Assembly (NCBI GenBank): GCA_937981985.1
Contig: CALJNB010000124.1
Location: 1-35,772 of the forward strand
Direction of reading: 5' to 3'
Length of the DNA: 35,772 nt
Source: an uncultured bacterium
GTDB taxonomy: Bacteria; Myxococcota_A; Bradymonadia; Bradymonadales; Bradymonadaceae
Part shown: piece after piece, positions 16,739-23,681 of the stretch
How positions within the stretch are numbered: position 1 is the first letter of the stretch
How the letters are laid out: every line of letters starts with the position of its first letter
Position numbers and translations under genes: made by a program
Notes under the pieces: generated by a model
Seen by the model: the letters and a program-made list of their open reading frames with translations, nothing else
The model's database searches: none
What the model was told of the DNA's origin: nothing

Positions 16739-17269
16739 CTAGAAATAATAGCGAACATGTCCGGTGAAATCGATCAGGTTGAGATAGACGTCGGGAACTA
16801 CTACAGCACCTGGTCGAAACTCTAAAACAAAATCGATGGGGATCAAGTTCACATTGAGCTGAACGCCAATTACACCTGATGCAGCGACGACAAGGTTGCC
16901 ACCATCTCCAAAACTTAATCCGGCCCCCGCACCAAGTTCCCAAGACACCGAAAAGTTTTTATCGCCAGCCAGACGACCTCCTTCTAGAAGTCCATCAGCA
17001 CTTACGGAAATGGAATCACCAAAATAGGCACCACCATAGCGACCGCAACCAAAACAGCCCCGGCCGAATCCGGCATTTGCTTGAAAAGAGGTAAAGTCTG
17101 ATACAAAGTATTTTACTGACAAACCGGTAGCCAAAGTACCGCCTCCGACACCCAATCCGAGATTTCCGGCCTTCTTGATGGCGCGTGGTTGAAAACGCAA
17201 CTGTTGGGAAACAGCTGTTGAGGCGAAAAGAGAAAAGATGGCGACCATCAGTAGAATACGAATTTTCAT
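16739..17269 (-). CDS. Small outer-membrane beta-barrel protein
   Basis: 176 residues from the ATG at 17267-17269, chosen because AGGAG lies just upstream and a typical signal peptide (IRILLMVAIFSLFASTAVSQ) follows; the open frame continues upstream for 48 codons without signal-peptide character. The mature part shows alternating short amphipathic strands and Gly-rich turns (GNLGLGVGGGTLATGLSVKYFV, split by a GCFGCGRYGG loop) and ends in VRYYF, a terminal aromatic typical of barrels assembled by BAM. It resembles eight-stranded OmpW/OmpX-sized barrels in length but carries no specific signature. Its upstream region shares the divergent gap with the Nudix gene. Confidence 0.75.
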   Translation of the reverse strand: MKIRILLMVAIFSLFASTAVSQQLRFQPRAIKKAGNLGLGVGGGTLATGLSVKYFVSDFTSFQANAGFGRGCFGCGRYGGAYFGDSISVSADGLLEGGRLAGDKNFSVSWELGAGAGLSFGDGGNLVVAASGVIGVQLNVNLIPIDFVLEFRPGAVVVPDVYLNLIDFTGHVRYYF

Positions 17270-17295
17270 TACACTCCTGTGAATTTTTGCTTTTA

Positions 17296-17389
17296 CGAAG
17301 ATTATTGAGGGATCGCAATTGTTATTTTTTTGGGACAAAATTGCCGTTGAGGCTGCAATTTTTCGAAGATTATCGAAATAGCTCGCAAT
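17296..17389. repeat. Cluster of short shuffled repeats in a divergent promoter region
   Basis: CGAAGATTAT occurs at 17296-17305 and 17364-17373, TTGAGG at 17305-17310 and 17347-17352, GCAATT at 17315-17320 and 17355-17360, and TCGCAAT at 17314-17319 onward and 17383-17389. They lie between the beta-barrel and Nudix genes. Nothing identifies a binding protein; they could be remnants of a local duplication. Confidence 0.3.
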
Positions 17390-17477
17390 CATCTCAAAGA
17401 TCTGTAAATTCAAGGGAACAAAATGTTCACCTTGTAGGTTATATATATAAGGAGACTACGCAAAGAGGATAAGTAAA

Positions 17478-17903
17478 ATGAGTTCGGCTTGGGCAATTAT
17501 CGAAAATGAGGGTGAAATATTAATCATCCGGCGCTCTTTTGAGGTCGGACGACCTGGCCAATGGTGCCCACCAGGCGGCACGATGTGGAGAGGTGAACGC
17601 CCAGATGTTGCCGCGGTACGAGAAGCTTTCGAGGAAACAGGACTACGGGTCGCTGTTCAAGACGGAATTGCTGAGTTTGACGGCGCTCATTTTTTTCTTT
17701 GCCGATTGGTATCTCCAAGAAGTCATTTGAAGTTGCGCGCCCGAGAAGCGATCGACGCGCGCTGGATCGCTCCCGCTGAGCTCCTAAGCGTAGGAACGGT
17801 GATGGACCTTCGAAAAGTAGCCCCTGTTTTAGAATTGGCCGGACTCAAAATCGCAAATCTACCGGCGACCTTAAACCTCGCTCTTCCTACGAACTACCTC
17901 TAG
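17478..17903 (+). CDS. Nudix hydrolase
   Basis: 141 residues containing a full Nudix box, G(x5)E(x7)REUxEExGU: Gly34, Glu40, Arg48-Glu49, Glu52-Glu53 and Gly55-Leu56 (REAFEETGLRV). The fold starts with AWAIIENEGEILIIRRS and PGQWCPPGG, as in MutT-like enzymes that cleave nucleoside diphosphates linked to another group, using Mg2+. Substrate unknown. AGAGGATAAG precedes the ATG as Shine-Dalgarno. It converges on the tenI-like gene with a 17-base overlap of the coding ends. A stretch TATATATAA at 17441-17449 is a possible -10 region; an interrupted palindrome GAACA-AAA-TGTTC lies at 17416-17428 just upstream of it. Confidence 0.92.
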   Translation: MSSAWAIIENEGEILIIRRSFEVGRPGQWCPPGGTMWRGERPDVAAVREAFEETGLRVAVQDGIAEFDGAHFFLCRLVSPRSHLKLRAREAIDARWIAPAELLSVGTVMDLRKVAPVLELAGLKIANLPATLNLALPTNYL

Positions 17904-18510
17904 AAAGTAATTGCTTCGCGTTGGCATAAGCATCGCGATGGCAAAGGTATCCTAACGATGCGATCGGAATATCTTTGACTTGGGCAAGATTACTGTCGTC
18001 AATACCACCCAAAGCATACATCTTCCCCGGAAAAGAATTTGCCAAGTTCTTGAATTTATCCAAACCAATTAAGGGACGCGTGTCGTGTGGTTTGGATAGA
18101 GGAGAAAACACTGGGCTCAGAGTGATCGCATCAGGAAGGTCGAGATCTTCATATTCAATCTCGTCAGCTAAATGACAAGAATTAAATATAAGCATATTCG
18201 GAACGCGCGCGCGAATCTCTCGAATCGGTAGTCCGGTAGACGTAATATGCACACCATCAAGGTTCAAACCGAGCGCGATATCAAATCTGCCGTTAATAAT
18301 AACAATAACATCAAAGGGCAGGCAAACATCGCGAATCGTTTCTGCAAAAACCCAATAATTGAGATCGCTAAGGTTTTTCGCGCGAATTTGAATCAGTCTG
18401 ATTCCGGCATCGCACCAAGATTTCGCGAGCACACGCGCATCCAAATTTCGTTCTAGACAGGTCTGAAAGTCTAGAATCGCATATAAATTTGGGAGCTTAA
18501 CTTTGGACAA
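17887..18510 (-). CDS. ThiE/TenI-family protein, closer to TenI (thiazole tautomerase-like)
   Basis: 207 residues from TTG 18508-18510, chosen because conserved sequence (LPNLYAILDF) begins there and the start overlaps the thiG end by 14 bases; an ATG at 18576 would add residues encoded inside thiG. The TIM-barrel landmarks of the family are present: GIRLIQIRAKNLS, INGRFDIALGLNLDGVHI, FNSCHLADEI, ALGGID. However, the ThiE substrate residues are altered: the GQxD after GVH is replaced by TSTG, as in TenI, and the PTxTK loop reads SPLSKP. The catalytic His of Bacillus TenI (GHVF) is Ser-Pro (SPVF). It may act on the thiazole product of ThiG, or be a divergent thiamine-phosphate synthase. Cotranscribed with thiS-thiG. 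Confidence 0.75.
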   Translation of the reverse strand: MSKVKLPNLYAILDFQTCLERNLDARVLAKSWCDAGIRLIQIRAKNLSDLNYWVFAETIRDVCLPFDVIVIINGRFDIALGLNLDGVHITSTGLPIREIRARVPNMLIFNSCHLADEIEYEDLDLPDAITLSPVFSPLSKPHDTRPLIGLDKFKNLANSFPGKMYALGGIDDSNLAQVKDIPIASLGYLCHRDAYANAKQLLSRGSS

Positions 18511-19273
18511 GACCGGTCGTCGGCGAGCTTGGCGTAGCGTGGTACTGCATTGGTATACGACCCGCGAGATAGGCATCGCGTCCAGCTAACACACCGTTGC
18601 GGAAGGCGCGCGCCATACGGACAGGATCATTTGCCCCAGAAATCGCGGAGTTGAGCAAAACACCATCACATCCTAATTCCATAGCAAAGGCGGCCTCACT
18701 TGCCGTTCCAATTCCAGCATCGACGATAATCGGAATATCAACCCGCTCTCGAATGATCCGAAAGTTATAAGGATTTCTAATACCGGCACCGCTTCCAATG
18801 GGTGAACCCAAAGGCATAACCGCAACACAGCCGGCATCAGCAAGTTTCATGCACAAGATTGGATCATCATTGCAATAGGGCATAACATCAAATCCATCGG
18901 CGACGAGTTCACGCGCGGCACGTAGCAGCTCTTCGCTGTCGGGGAGAAGTGTTTTTTCGTCTCCAATGACCTCAAGTTTAATAAGATTGGTACCCAAGGC
19001 TTCGCGAGAAAGGTTGGCCGTGAAAATCGCGTCTTTGGCGGTGTAACAACCGGCGGTATTAGGAAGTAAGGTAAATTTATCGGAAACGAGGTCCAGGATT
19101 CCTCCCTCTTGTTTGGCCGCGTCGATATCGATTCTTCGAATTGAAACCGTCACTAGCTCGGTACCGGACGCAACGAGAGCATCTAACATCATGGCGTTAT
19201 TGGGATAACGAGCGGTTCCGACAAGCAGCCTGCTCGATAATTTGCGATCACCTAATTTGAGGAATTCGGTCAT
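18497..19273 (-). CDS. thiG: Thiazole synthase
   Basis: 258 residues, the normal size. ThiG makes the thiazole phosphate moiety of thiamine from DXP, dehydroglycine and sulfur delivered by ThiS thiocarboxylate. Diagnostic stretches are SRLLVGTARYPN, VTVSIRRIDI, LPNTAGCYTAKDA, and TNLIKLEVIGD in which Lys99 matches the Schiff-base lysine; the phosphate-binding PLGSPIGSGAGIRN and DAGIGTASEAAFAMELGCDG follow. The gene starts two bases after the thiS stop, and the AGGGAGGT that would serve as its Shine-Dalgarno includes the two glycine codons that end thiS. No TPP riboswitch is seen anywhere upstream in the operon, so control may come through the rpoZ promoter. thiF, thiC, thiD and thiO/thiH are not in the window. 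Confidence 0.97.
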   Translation of the reverse strand: MTEFLKLGDRKLSSRLLVGTARYPNNAMMLDALVASGTELVTVSIRRIDIDAAKQEGGILDLVSDKFTLLPNTAGCYTAKDAIFTANLSREALGTNLIKLEVIGDEKTLLPDSEELLRAARELVADGFDVMPYCNDDPILCMKLADAGCVAVMPLGSPIGSGAGIRNPYNFRIIRERVDIPIIVDAGIGTASEAAFAMELGCDGVLLNSAISGANDPVRMARAFRNGVLAGRDAYLAGRIPMQYHATPSSPTTGLVQS

Positions 19274-19275
19274 TC

Positions 19276-19479
19276 TTAACCTCCCTGTGTAGCACGAACG
19301 AGTTCGATACGATCGTCATTCTGAATATAAGTTATTTCCCATTTTGTTTTTGGAATGACAGCCCCGTTGATAGCGACGGCAATTCCATTCATATTTTCTT
19401 CAAGAATATCGCGAATAAGAACGAGTAAGGTCGTTTCTTTCTCAAGCGTCTTCGGACCACCGTTGATCTCAATCTTCAT
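19276..19479 (-). CDS. thiS: Sulfur-carrier protein ThiS
   Basis: 67 residues from the ATG at 19477-19479, which overlaps the stop of the upstream lipoprotein gene in ATGA. The protein has the ubiquitin-like ThiS pattern (MKIEINGGPKTLEKETTLLV, later GIAVAINGAVIPKTKWE and NDDRIELVRATQGG) and ends in the Gly-Gly that is adenylated and thiocarboxylated by ThiF and a cysteine desulfurase. Sulfur then goes to ThiG encoded next door. A longer frame to 19536 would only add residues from within the lipoprotein gene. No thiF is visible nearby, so the activating enzyme must be elsewhere. Confidence 0.93.
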   Translation of the reverse strand: MKIEINGGPKTLEKETTLLVLIRDILEENMNGIAVAINGAVIPKTKWEITYIQNDDRIELVRATQGG

Positions 19480-20717
19480 GGGTTTGGCGCCTCGTTTAGG
19501 GGATTGGGGTTTTGGGCGTCGACTTTTCTCCACCAATCGGGCCGCGCCGGAAGAGCGCTTTTCATTTCTCCCTCTGCGCCCAAATTTCCAAAAATGCGAA
19601 TTTCAGAGAACACTTCATCTTGAAAGGGGCCGGTCATCATCGAAGAAATCGAAAAATCTTCTAAGCGGATATCCACGTTCCAAGGTTTTGCCTTCTTTAA
19701 TCCGACGGTCGCTTTCCCATTAAGTAGGAGCGTTTTTGCGAGCTTGTTTAGATTCGCTCCGATGGCATCAACAGGTTCAGCAATCTCATCGATCCGCCAT
19801 GTTTCGATTTTTAAAACCGCCGGATTTTTTCCACGCTTTCGAGCTGTCGCGACGTCTATCTTTGAATTCGCCGGAATTTCCTGACCACGTTTCAAAGGGA
19901 TCAGGACCAAGTCCATGCCGTCTCGGTCAGAGAACATGAGACGTATTTCGGGAAGATCCATACCGCCCACGTTTCGAATGTGTGCATAACCGTATACCCA
20001 ATCTTTTGTAGGCTGTTTAATTCCCACATAGGCGGTTGGCGCGCACGACGCGTAGGTTGGTAATGTGCCCTTACCCTTCATTTTTGTCGGAAGAAGATAG
20101 GCACGAGGCTGGCCATCAATTTTAAAATCAATATAATTTTTCTTTTTGCCTTCGTGATCTGAAAAATCGATCCGTAAACTTCCGGCAAGTTTTTCAGGTC
20201 GATCCTCTACAAAATTAACAGTGATCGTAAATCCATTTGAGTCGGTATGGCTCACAGGCTTCTTTGTATTGAGACCCAAAAAAGGAACCGAAATCGGATG
20301 AGATACCTGGAACTCTGTTCCTGACTTATAGACGATTTGAAGGACACTTCCGTCACCGCAGTTTGTTCTCGATACGGCATAAACATCGTTATCTGATCCG
20401 AAAATATCGCCGCTCACTTTACCAATAGGGGTGGTTAATTCCTTTTTTAGTTCTGAGAAAGGGGGGGCTATCGTGTAAGGAAAAGCTATTTTTGCGTCTT
20501 CTTTTTTCTTTTCGACTATTTTCAAGGAGTCGTGCTTTTTCTTCGCCTCAGCTAGGTCTTTTAGTCTGGCCCGCTTTTTCTTGAGGGCGAGATTATTCGT
20601 GGAAGGTTTCGCAAATTTATCGAGATTTTGCTTATAAGAAACTTCAGAATCGCATGCGAAACTTAAGAAATTGATCCCCGAGATGAGACAGATTTTAAAC
20701 GCAATAGATTTTTGCAT
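19476..20717 (-). CDS. Lipoprotein of unknown function between rpoZ and thiS
   Basis: 413 residues with lipobox LSFAC (Cys22) followed by DSE. Residues about 43-75 are rich in Lys, Glu and Ala (a likely charged helix or tether). The rest, about 80-400, reads as a beta-rich extracytoplasmic protein (for example YAVSRTNCGDGSVLQIVYK, later GFTITVNFVEDRP and DMDLVLIPLKRG-like strands), with isolated cysteines. No known domain recognised. It sits 18 bases after rpoZ and overlaps thiS through ATGA, so it is translated from the same message; why a lipoprotein is coupled to a sulfur carrier is unclear. Acidic residue +2 (Asp) would mean inner-membrane retention under the E. coli rule, which may not hold in this group. 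Confidence 0.7.
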   Translation of the reverse strand: MQKSIAFKICLISGINFLSFACDSEVSYKQNLDKFAKPSTNNLALKKKRARLKDLAEAKKKHDSLKIVEKKKEDAKIAFPYTIAPPFSELKKELTTPIGKVSGDIFGSDNDVYAVSRTNCGDGSVLQIVYKSGTEFQVSHPISVPFLGLNTKKPVSHTDSNGFTITVNFVEDRPEKLAGSLRIDFSDHEGKKKNYIDFKIDGQPRAYLLPTKMKGKGTLPTYASCAPTAYVGIKQPTKDWVYGYAHIRNVGGMDLPEIRLMFSDRDGMDLVLIPLKRGQEIPANSKIDVATARKRGKNPAVLKIETWRIDEIAEPVDAIGANLNKLAKTLLLNGKATVGLKKAKPWNVDIRLEDFSISSMMTGPFQDEVFSEIRIFGNLGAEGEMKSALPARPDWWRKVDAQNPNPLNEAPNP

Positions 20718-20735
20718 TCCAATCGAGATCCTAAC

Positions 20736-20981
20736 TCAAATACCGTGAGTTTCGTCTCTACCGAGGATGGCACGTAGACGCGTAGTGCTTGCGTCATCGA
20801 GCTTTACATAACCCGCAGCGATTTCGCGTAAGGCATGAACAGCTTCTTTGTTTTTTGAGTGAAAAATACGATCGTTGTTATTACTTTTACGCAACTCTCT
20901 GGCTCGGATAATACCAAGCTTGATGAGCGCAAAACGGTTTTCTACCTGATCCAAACAATCTTCTACAGTTACACGTGCCAT
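20736..20981 (-). CDS. rpoZ: RNA polymerase omega subunit
   Basis: 81 residues. MARVTVEDCLDQVENRFALIKLGIIRARELR is split across positions 1-31 and matches the omega core (ARVTVEDC...V.NRFEL...A..RAR.L), followed by KEAVHALREIAAGYV, the second conserved helix. Omega helps assemble and stabilise RNA polymerase on the beta-prime subunit and forms part of a ppGpp site in proteobacteria. In many proteobacteria rpoZ is linked to gmk and spoT; here it instead heads an operon with a lipoprotein and thiamine genes. ATG start with a possible promoter and a palindrome at 21011-21039. Confidence 0.95.
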   Translation of the reverse strand: MARVTVEDCLDQVENRFALIKLGIIRARELRKSNNNDRIFHSKNKEAVHALREIAAGYVKLDDASTTRLRAILGRDETHGI

Positions 20982-21010
20982 TCGATGTCCTTGGGTAAAC
21001 GACGGGGGGT

Positions 21011-21039
21011 TGTTTAAAGGGTTAGAGCGCTCTGGTCAA
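21011..21039 (-). promoter_or_regulatory. Candidate rpoZ-thi operon promoter with a 10-base palindrome in the spacer
   Basis: On the minus strand TTGACC (21034-21039, five of six near-matches), 17 bases, TAAACA (21011-21016). The spacer contains the perfect palindrome AGAGCGCTCT (21024-21033) abutting the -35, positioned like an operator. Confidence 0.4.
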
Positions 21040-21122
21040 GGATTTGCTTTTTTTCTGTGCTTATTTTTGTTTTGTCCTTACCAAGATTTCGACGGATTGT
21101 TATCATAGGCGAAAAGGAAAAC

Positions 21123-23006
21123 ATGAACGGTCATCAACTTGCGGATATTCCCTGGGATTCGCTAGTACACGCGCGAGGTGAAGCGAGTGTATTGGCGTCC
21201 TTGTTAAATAACTTTCGCGACCAAAAAGAAGGGAGCTTAGCGCAAATTGAGGAGCTTATCTTCAGCGAAGGCCACCTGTACACCGCCACACCTCCAACAA
21301 TTCGGATGTTAATGCAGTCGGTTGGGGAAGATCCAAAGGTAGCCCTTCTTGTCGCCAATTGTTGTCGCGCTAAAATTTGGCTCGGTAGCGATAGCGCCGA
21401 GGCGAGGTTGGCGGACGATATTATAGATATTGTTAATAGTTCTTCGACTCTGCTTTTAGGAGCGCTGGAAAGTAAGAATTCCGAAATCGCAGCCGCGTGT
21501 GCTGCCATCCTTTTTTACTGCACCGATCGTGAACTTATCGCCGAAAAGATTCTTAATGTGCTCAAAAGCGACCATGGATTAAACGAACGAGCGCAAATTG
21601 TCATGGCCCTTGCCACTCACGGCGCACCGGGTGTCCACGTTGGTAACGAGGATACGACCTTACTCGGCTTCGCACTTCGGCTGTCACAATCGACGACTGG
21701 CATGTTTGAAAAGGAACTCGACCAACTTTTAGCCGACTTACGAAACTTCGAGTCGGTCGACCAGGTGGTAGAACATCTGGATTCGTTGGATCAAGCTTTG
21801 GGAACATTTGGGGAACTTTTGCTGGCCAGCACAAAGAAAATCAGAAGCCTCACAGTAACACCCTTTATCGCAATCTTTACCCGATCAGCAAACGCTGGCG
21901 AGGCGTGGACGCGTTGTGTTGCTTTGATGCATATGGTTTTTGACGGGACCAAGCCGGCATCGGCAGAGGATTTGACGCCCACCCAACGTTTAGTTCTTAA
22001 AGCCGTACTTGAGCACCAAACGGTATGGGAATTAGAGCGGCTCCCGAATGATATCTCCGACGTACTCGAACCCGTAATTTCATCTAAAGACGATTTGGCA
22101 ACATTTTTGGGCCCAAACGCGCCGGTTGTTGCACTGATCATGACACCCAAAGAGTCGCCCCTGGTAATGGCGGTGTTAAAGCGCTTTGATCGTCCGGATT
22201 GGGAAAATACCCCTTGGCTCATTTTCAAAGGGGACACTTCAAAACTTGAATGGCAAATCGCCGAGGACCGAGCCTATTTTACCGCTGATGTGATGTCGCA
22301 CGCCTATCAAGTGGCATCGGCAATGATGTCAAATATCGCATTTGAAATTGATCCTTTTATCGATTCCTTTCGCTTTTACCCGAACTTAAGCGCTCAACAA
22401 CTGGAACATATTTGTACTGAAAATGGCTGGGACGTACATCACATGCCCGAGTGGGCTGCATCATTGAGTGCGATTTCCTATTCCGATGCACTTGCGATTC
22501 GTGAACATCTTGATCCAGGCGTTAACTGGAGTTCGCTCCCAAAGCTGATTCAATCTGAAATCGAGATCAGCGCGAACTACCTCACGGCCGCCTTATGGGA
22601 GGAGGCTCTGGACTGGAACGATTATGTTAAGAAGGCCAAACGTCCCACTTCTCCGATGATGTTTGCCAAATACCGAGATAATTATGAGCTCACGGTTTCC
22701 TATTGGCCCTATGATCGTCGTAAAGCTCAGAAAACCGGAAAACAAGAAGGAGAGCGCTATTTACTCGTCGCCATTGAGGGTCCGAAAGATAGCGATGAAA
22801 AGGAAACCAGTTTAATACGAATTTACTTTGATCAAAATTTGGATTTAGCACTTCGTATTATTCATAAGCATCAAGATATGCTGGCCGAAACCACCGATGC
22901 CCTTCAGAAGTTTTTGCAAGAGCTGGTACTCAAGCTTGAAAAGGTCTCCCTTGAATTTGAAAACGGGGTGATTCAAGACCTTTCATTACAAAAATACGAC
23001 GCCTAA
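21123..23006 (+). CDS. Large cytoplasmic helical (HEAT-like) protein of unknown function
   Basis: 627 residues from ATG 21123, preceded by AAAAGGAAAAC; an upstream TTG at 21057 would add 22 residues. No signal peptide. Residues about 1-300 are almost wholly alpha-helical with repeating Leu/Ala patterns (ASVLASLLNNF, KVALLVANCCRAKIWLG, SEIAAACAAILFYC, ERAQIVMALATHG), the look of HEAT/armadillo repeats. The second half holds mixed segments (WQIAEDRAYFTADVMSHAYQ, AANYLTAALWEE-like helices) and a late beta portion ending with a long helix (QDMLAETTDALQKFLQELVL). No known domain or catalytic motif recognised. Divergent from rpoZ; followed after 81 bases by another unknown gene on the same strand. 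Confidence 0.7.
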   Translation: MNGHQLADIPWDSLVHARGEASVLASLLNNFRDQKEGSLAQIEELIFSEGHLYTATPPTIRMLMQSVGEDPKVALLVANCCRAKIWLGSDSAEARLADDIIDIVNSSSTLLLGALESKNSEIAAACAAILFYCTDRELIAEKILNVLKSDHGLNERAQIVMALATHGAPGVHVGNEDTTLLGFALRLSQSTTGMFEKELDQLLADLRNFESVDQVVEHLDSLDQALGTFGELLLASTKKIRSLTVTPFIAIFTRSANAGEAWTRCVALMHMVFDGTKPASAEDLTPTQRLVLKAVLEHQTVWELERLPNDISDVLEPVISSKDDLATFLGPNAPVVALIMTPKESPLVMAVLKRFDRPDWENTPWLIFKGDTSKLEWQIAEDRAYFTADVMSHAYQVASAMMSNIAFEIDPFIDSFRFYPNLSAQQLEHICTENGWDVHHMPEWAASLSAISYSDALAIREHLDPGVNWSSLPKLIQSEIEISANYLTAALWEEALDWNDYVKKAKRPTSPMMFAKYRDNYELTVSYWPYDRRKAQKTGKQEGERYLLVAIEGPKDSDEKETSLIRIYFDQNLDLALRIIHKHQDMLAETTDALQKFLQELVLKLEKVSLEFENGVIQDLSLQKYDA

Positions 23007-23087
23007 TCCTTTATATTCTTTTCATTTCTACAAATGTGTTGCATAACATGGGCTGGATTTCCAAACGCGTTATCCGGAGGTTAGGAA

Positions 23088-23651
23088 ATGGAAAGAAAAA
23101 TAGAACATTGGAGCGAGCTTCTCGCGTACGAAAAATTTCCCCGTCTCAAAGACGAATACGGACCTTATACACAACAGATCGCTAATTGTTTCGAATCTAT
23201 CGCGTGTATTTCTTGGTTTCGTTTCTCCGGCGCCGACCTTATTAACCCCGACTATGAAGTTGAGAATATATCAACATGGGTAGCGGCTGTAGGACCATTG
23301 ATGACCGAGCCGGATAAGTATGATGTAAACGGCCATCTTAAAGGTCCAAGTGAAGAACTTGATCCTTATCGTCGAAAACGGGTAACCGGAAAATTTTACA
23401 GAGCTGCTGCAAAAGATGTCCAAAAACATGTCGACTTCATGCAGTACCTCCCACGTTTTTTAGAACGCCCTGATAAAGATTTTCTTCGATTGCACATCGA
23501 GGCCTTTATCGATGGATTACTTCTAGAAATCATCGTTCAGGATGAAGTCGAAAGTACCTACTTTCGAGAGCTTTTATCTTGGTACGATTCCGGTCATTTC
23601 CCGTGTGGTTGGGAAGGCGATTATCCTGAAGGGATGCAACGCGTCTTTTAA
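23088..23651 (+). CDS. Cytoplasmic protein of unknown function with a C-terminal FPCGW motif
   Basis: 187 residues, preceded by a strong Shine-Dalgarno (GGAGG, then AGGAA). No signal peptide or transmembrane segment. The sequence is acidic and aromatic-rich, largely helical (CFESIACISWFRF, RAAAKDVQKHVDFMQYL, RLHIEAFIDGLLLEIIVQ) and ends LSWYDSGHFPCGWEGDYPEG. The closing WYxSGxFPCGWxGxxPEG block is a pattern I associate with small bacterial proteins, some of them immunity-like, but I cannot name a family. It follows the HEAT-like gene in the same direction. Function open. Confidence 0.7.
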   Translation: MERKIEHWSELLAYEKFPRLKDEYGPYTQQIANCFESIACISWFRFSGADLINPDYEVENISTWVAAVGPLMTEPDKYDVNGHLKGPSEELDPYRRKRVTGKFYRAAAKDVQKHVDFMQYLPRFLERPDKDFLRLHIEAFIDGLLLEIIVQDEVESTYFRELLSWYDSGHFPCGWEGDYPEGMQRVF

Positions 23652-23681
23652 TACTAATACAACTCCATTAGCGACACATTA

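Noticed and set aside
17416..17428. LexA-type SOS box
   Set aside because: Half-site spacing (GAAC-N5-GTTC) is one base longer than the Gram-positive type box, and the adjacent gene is a Nudix hydrolase without an SOS link.
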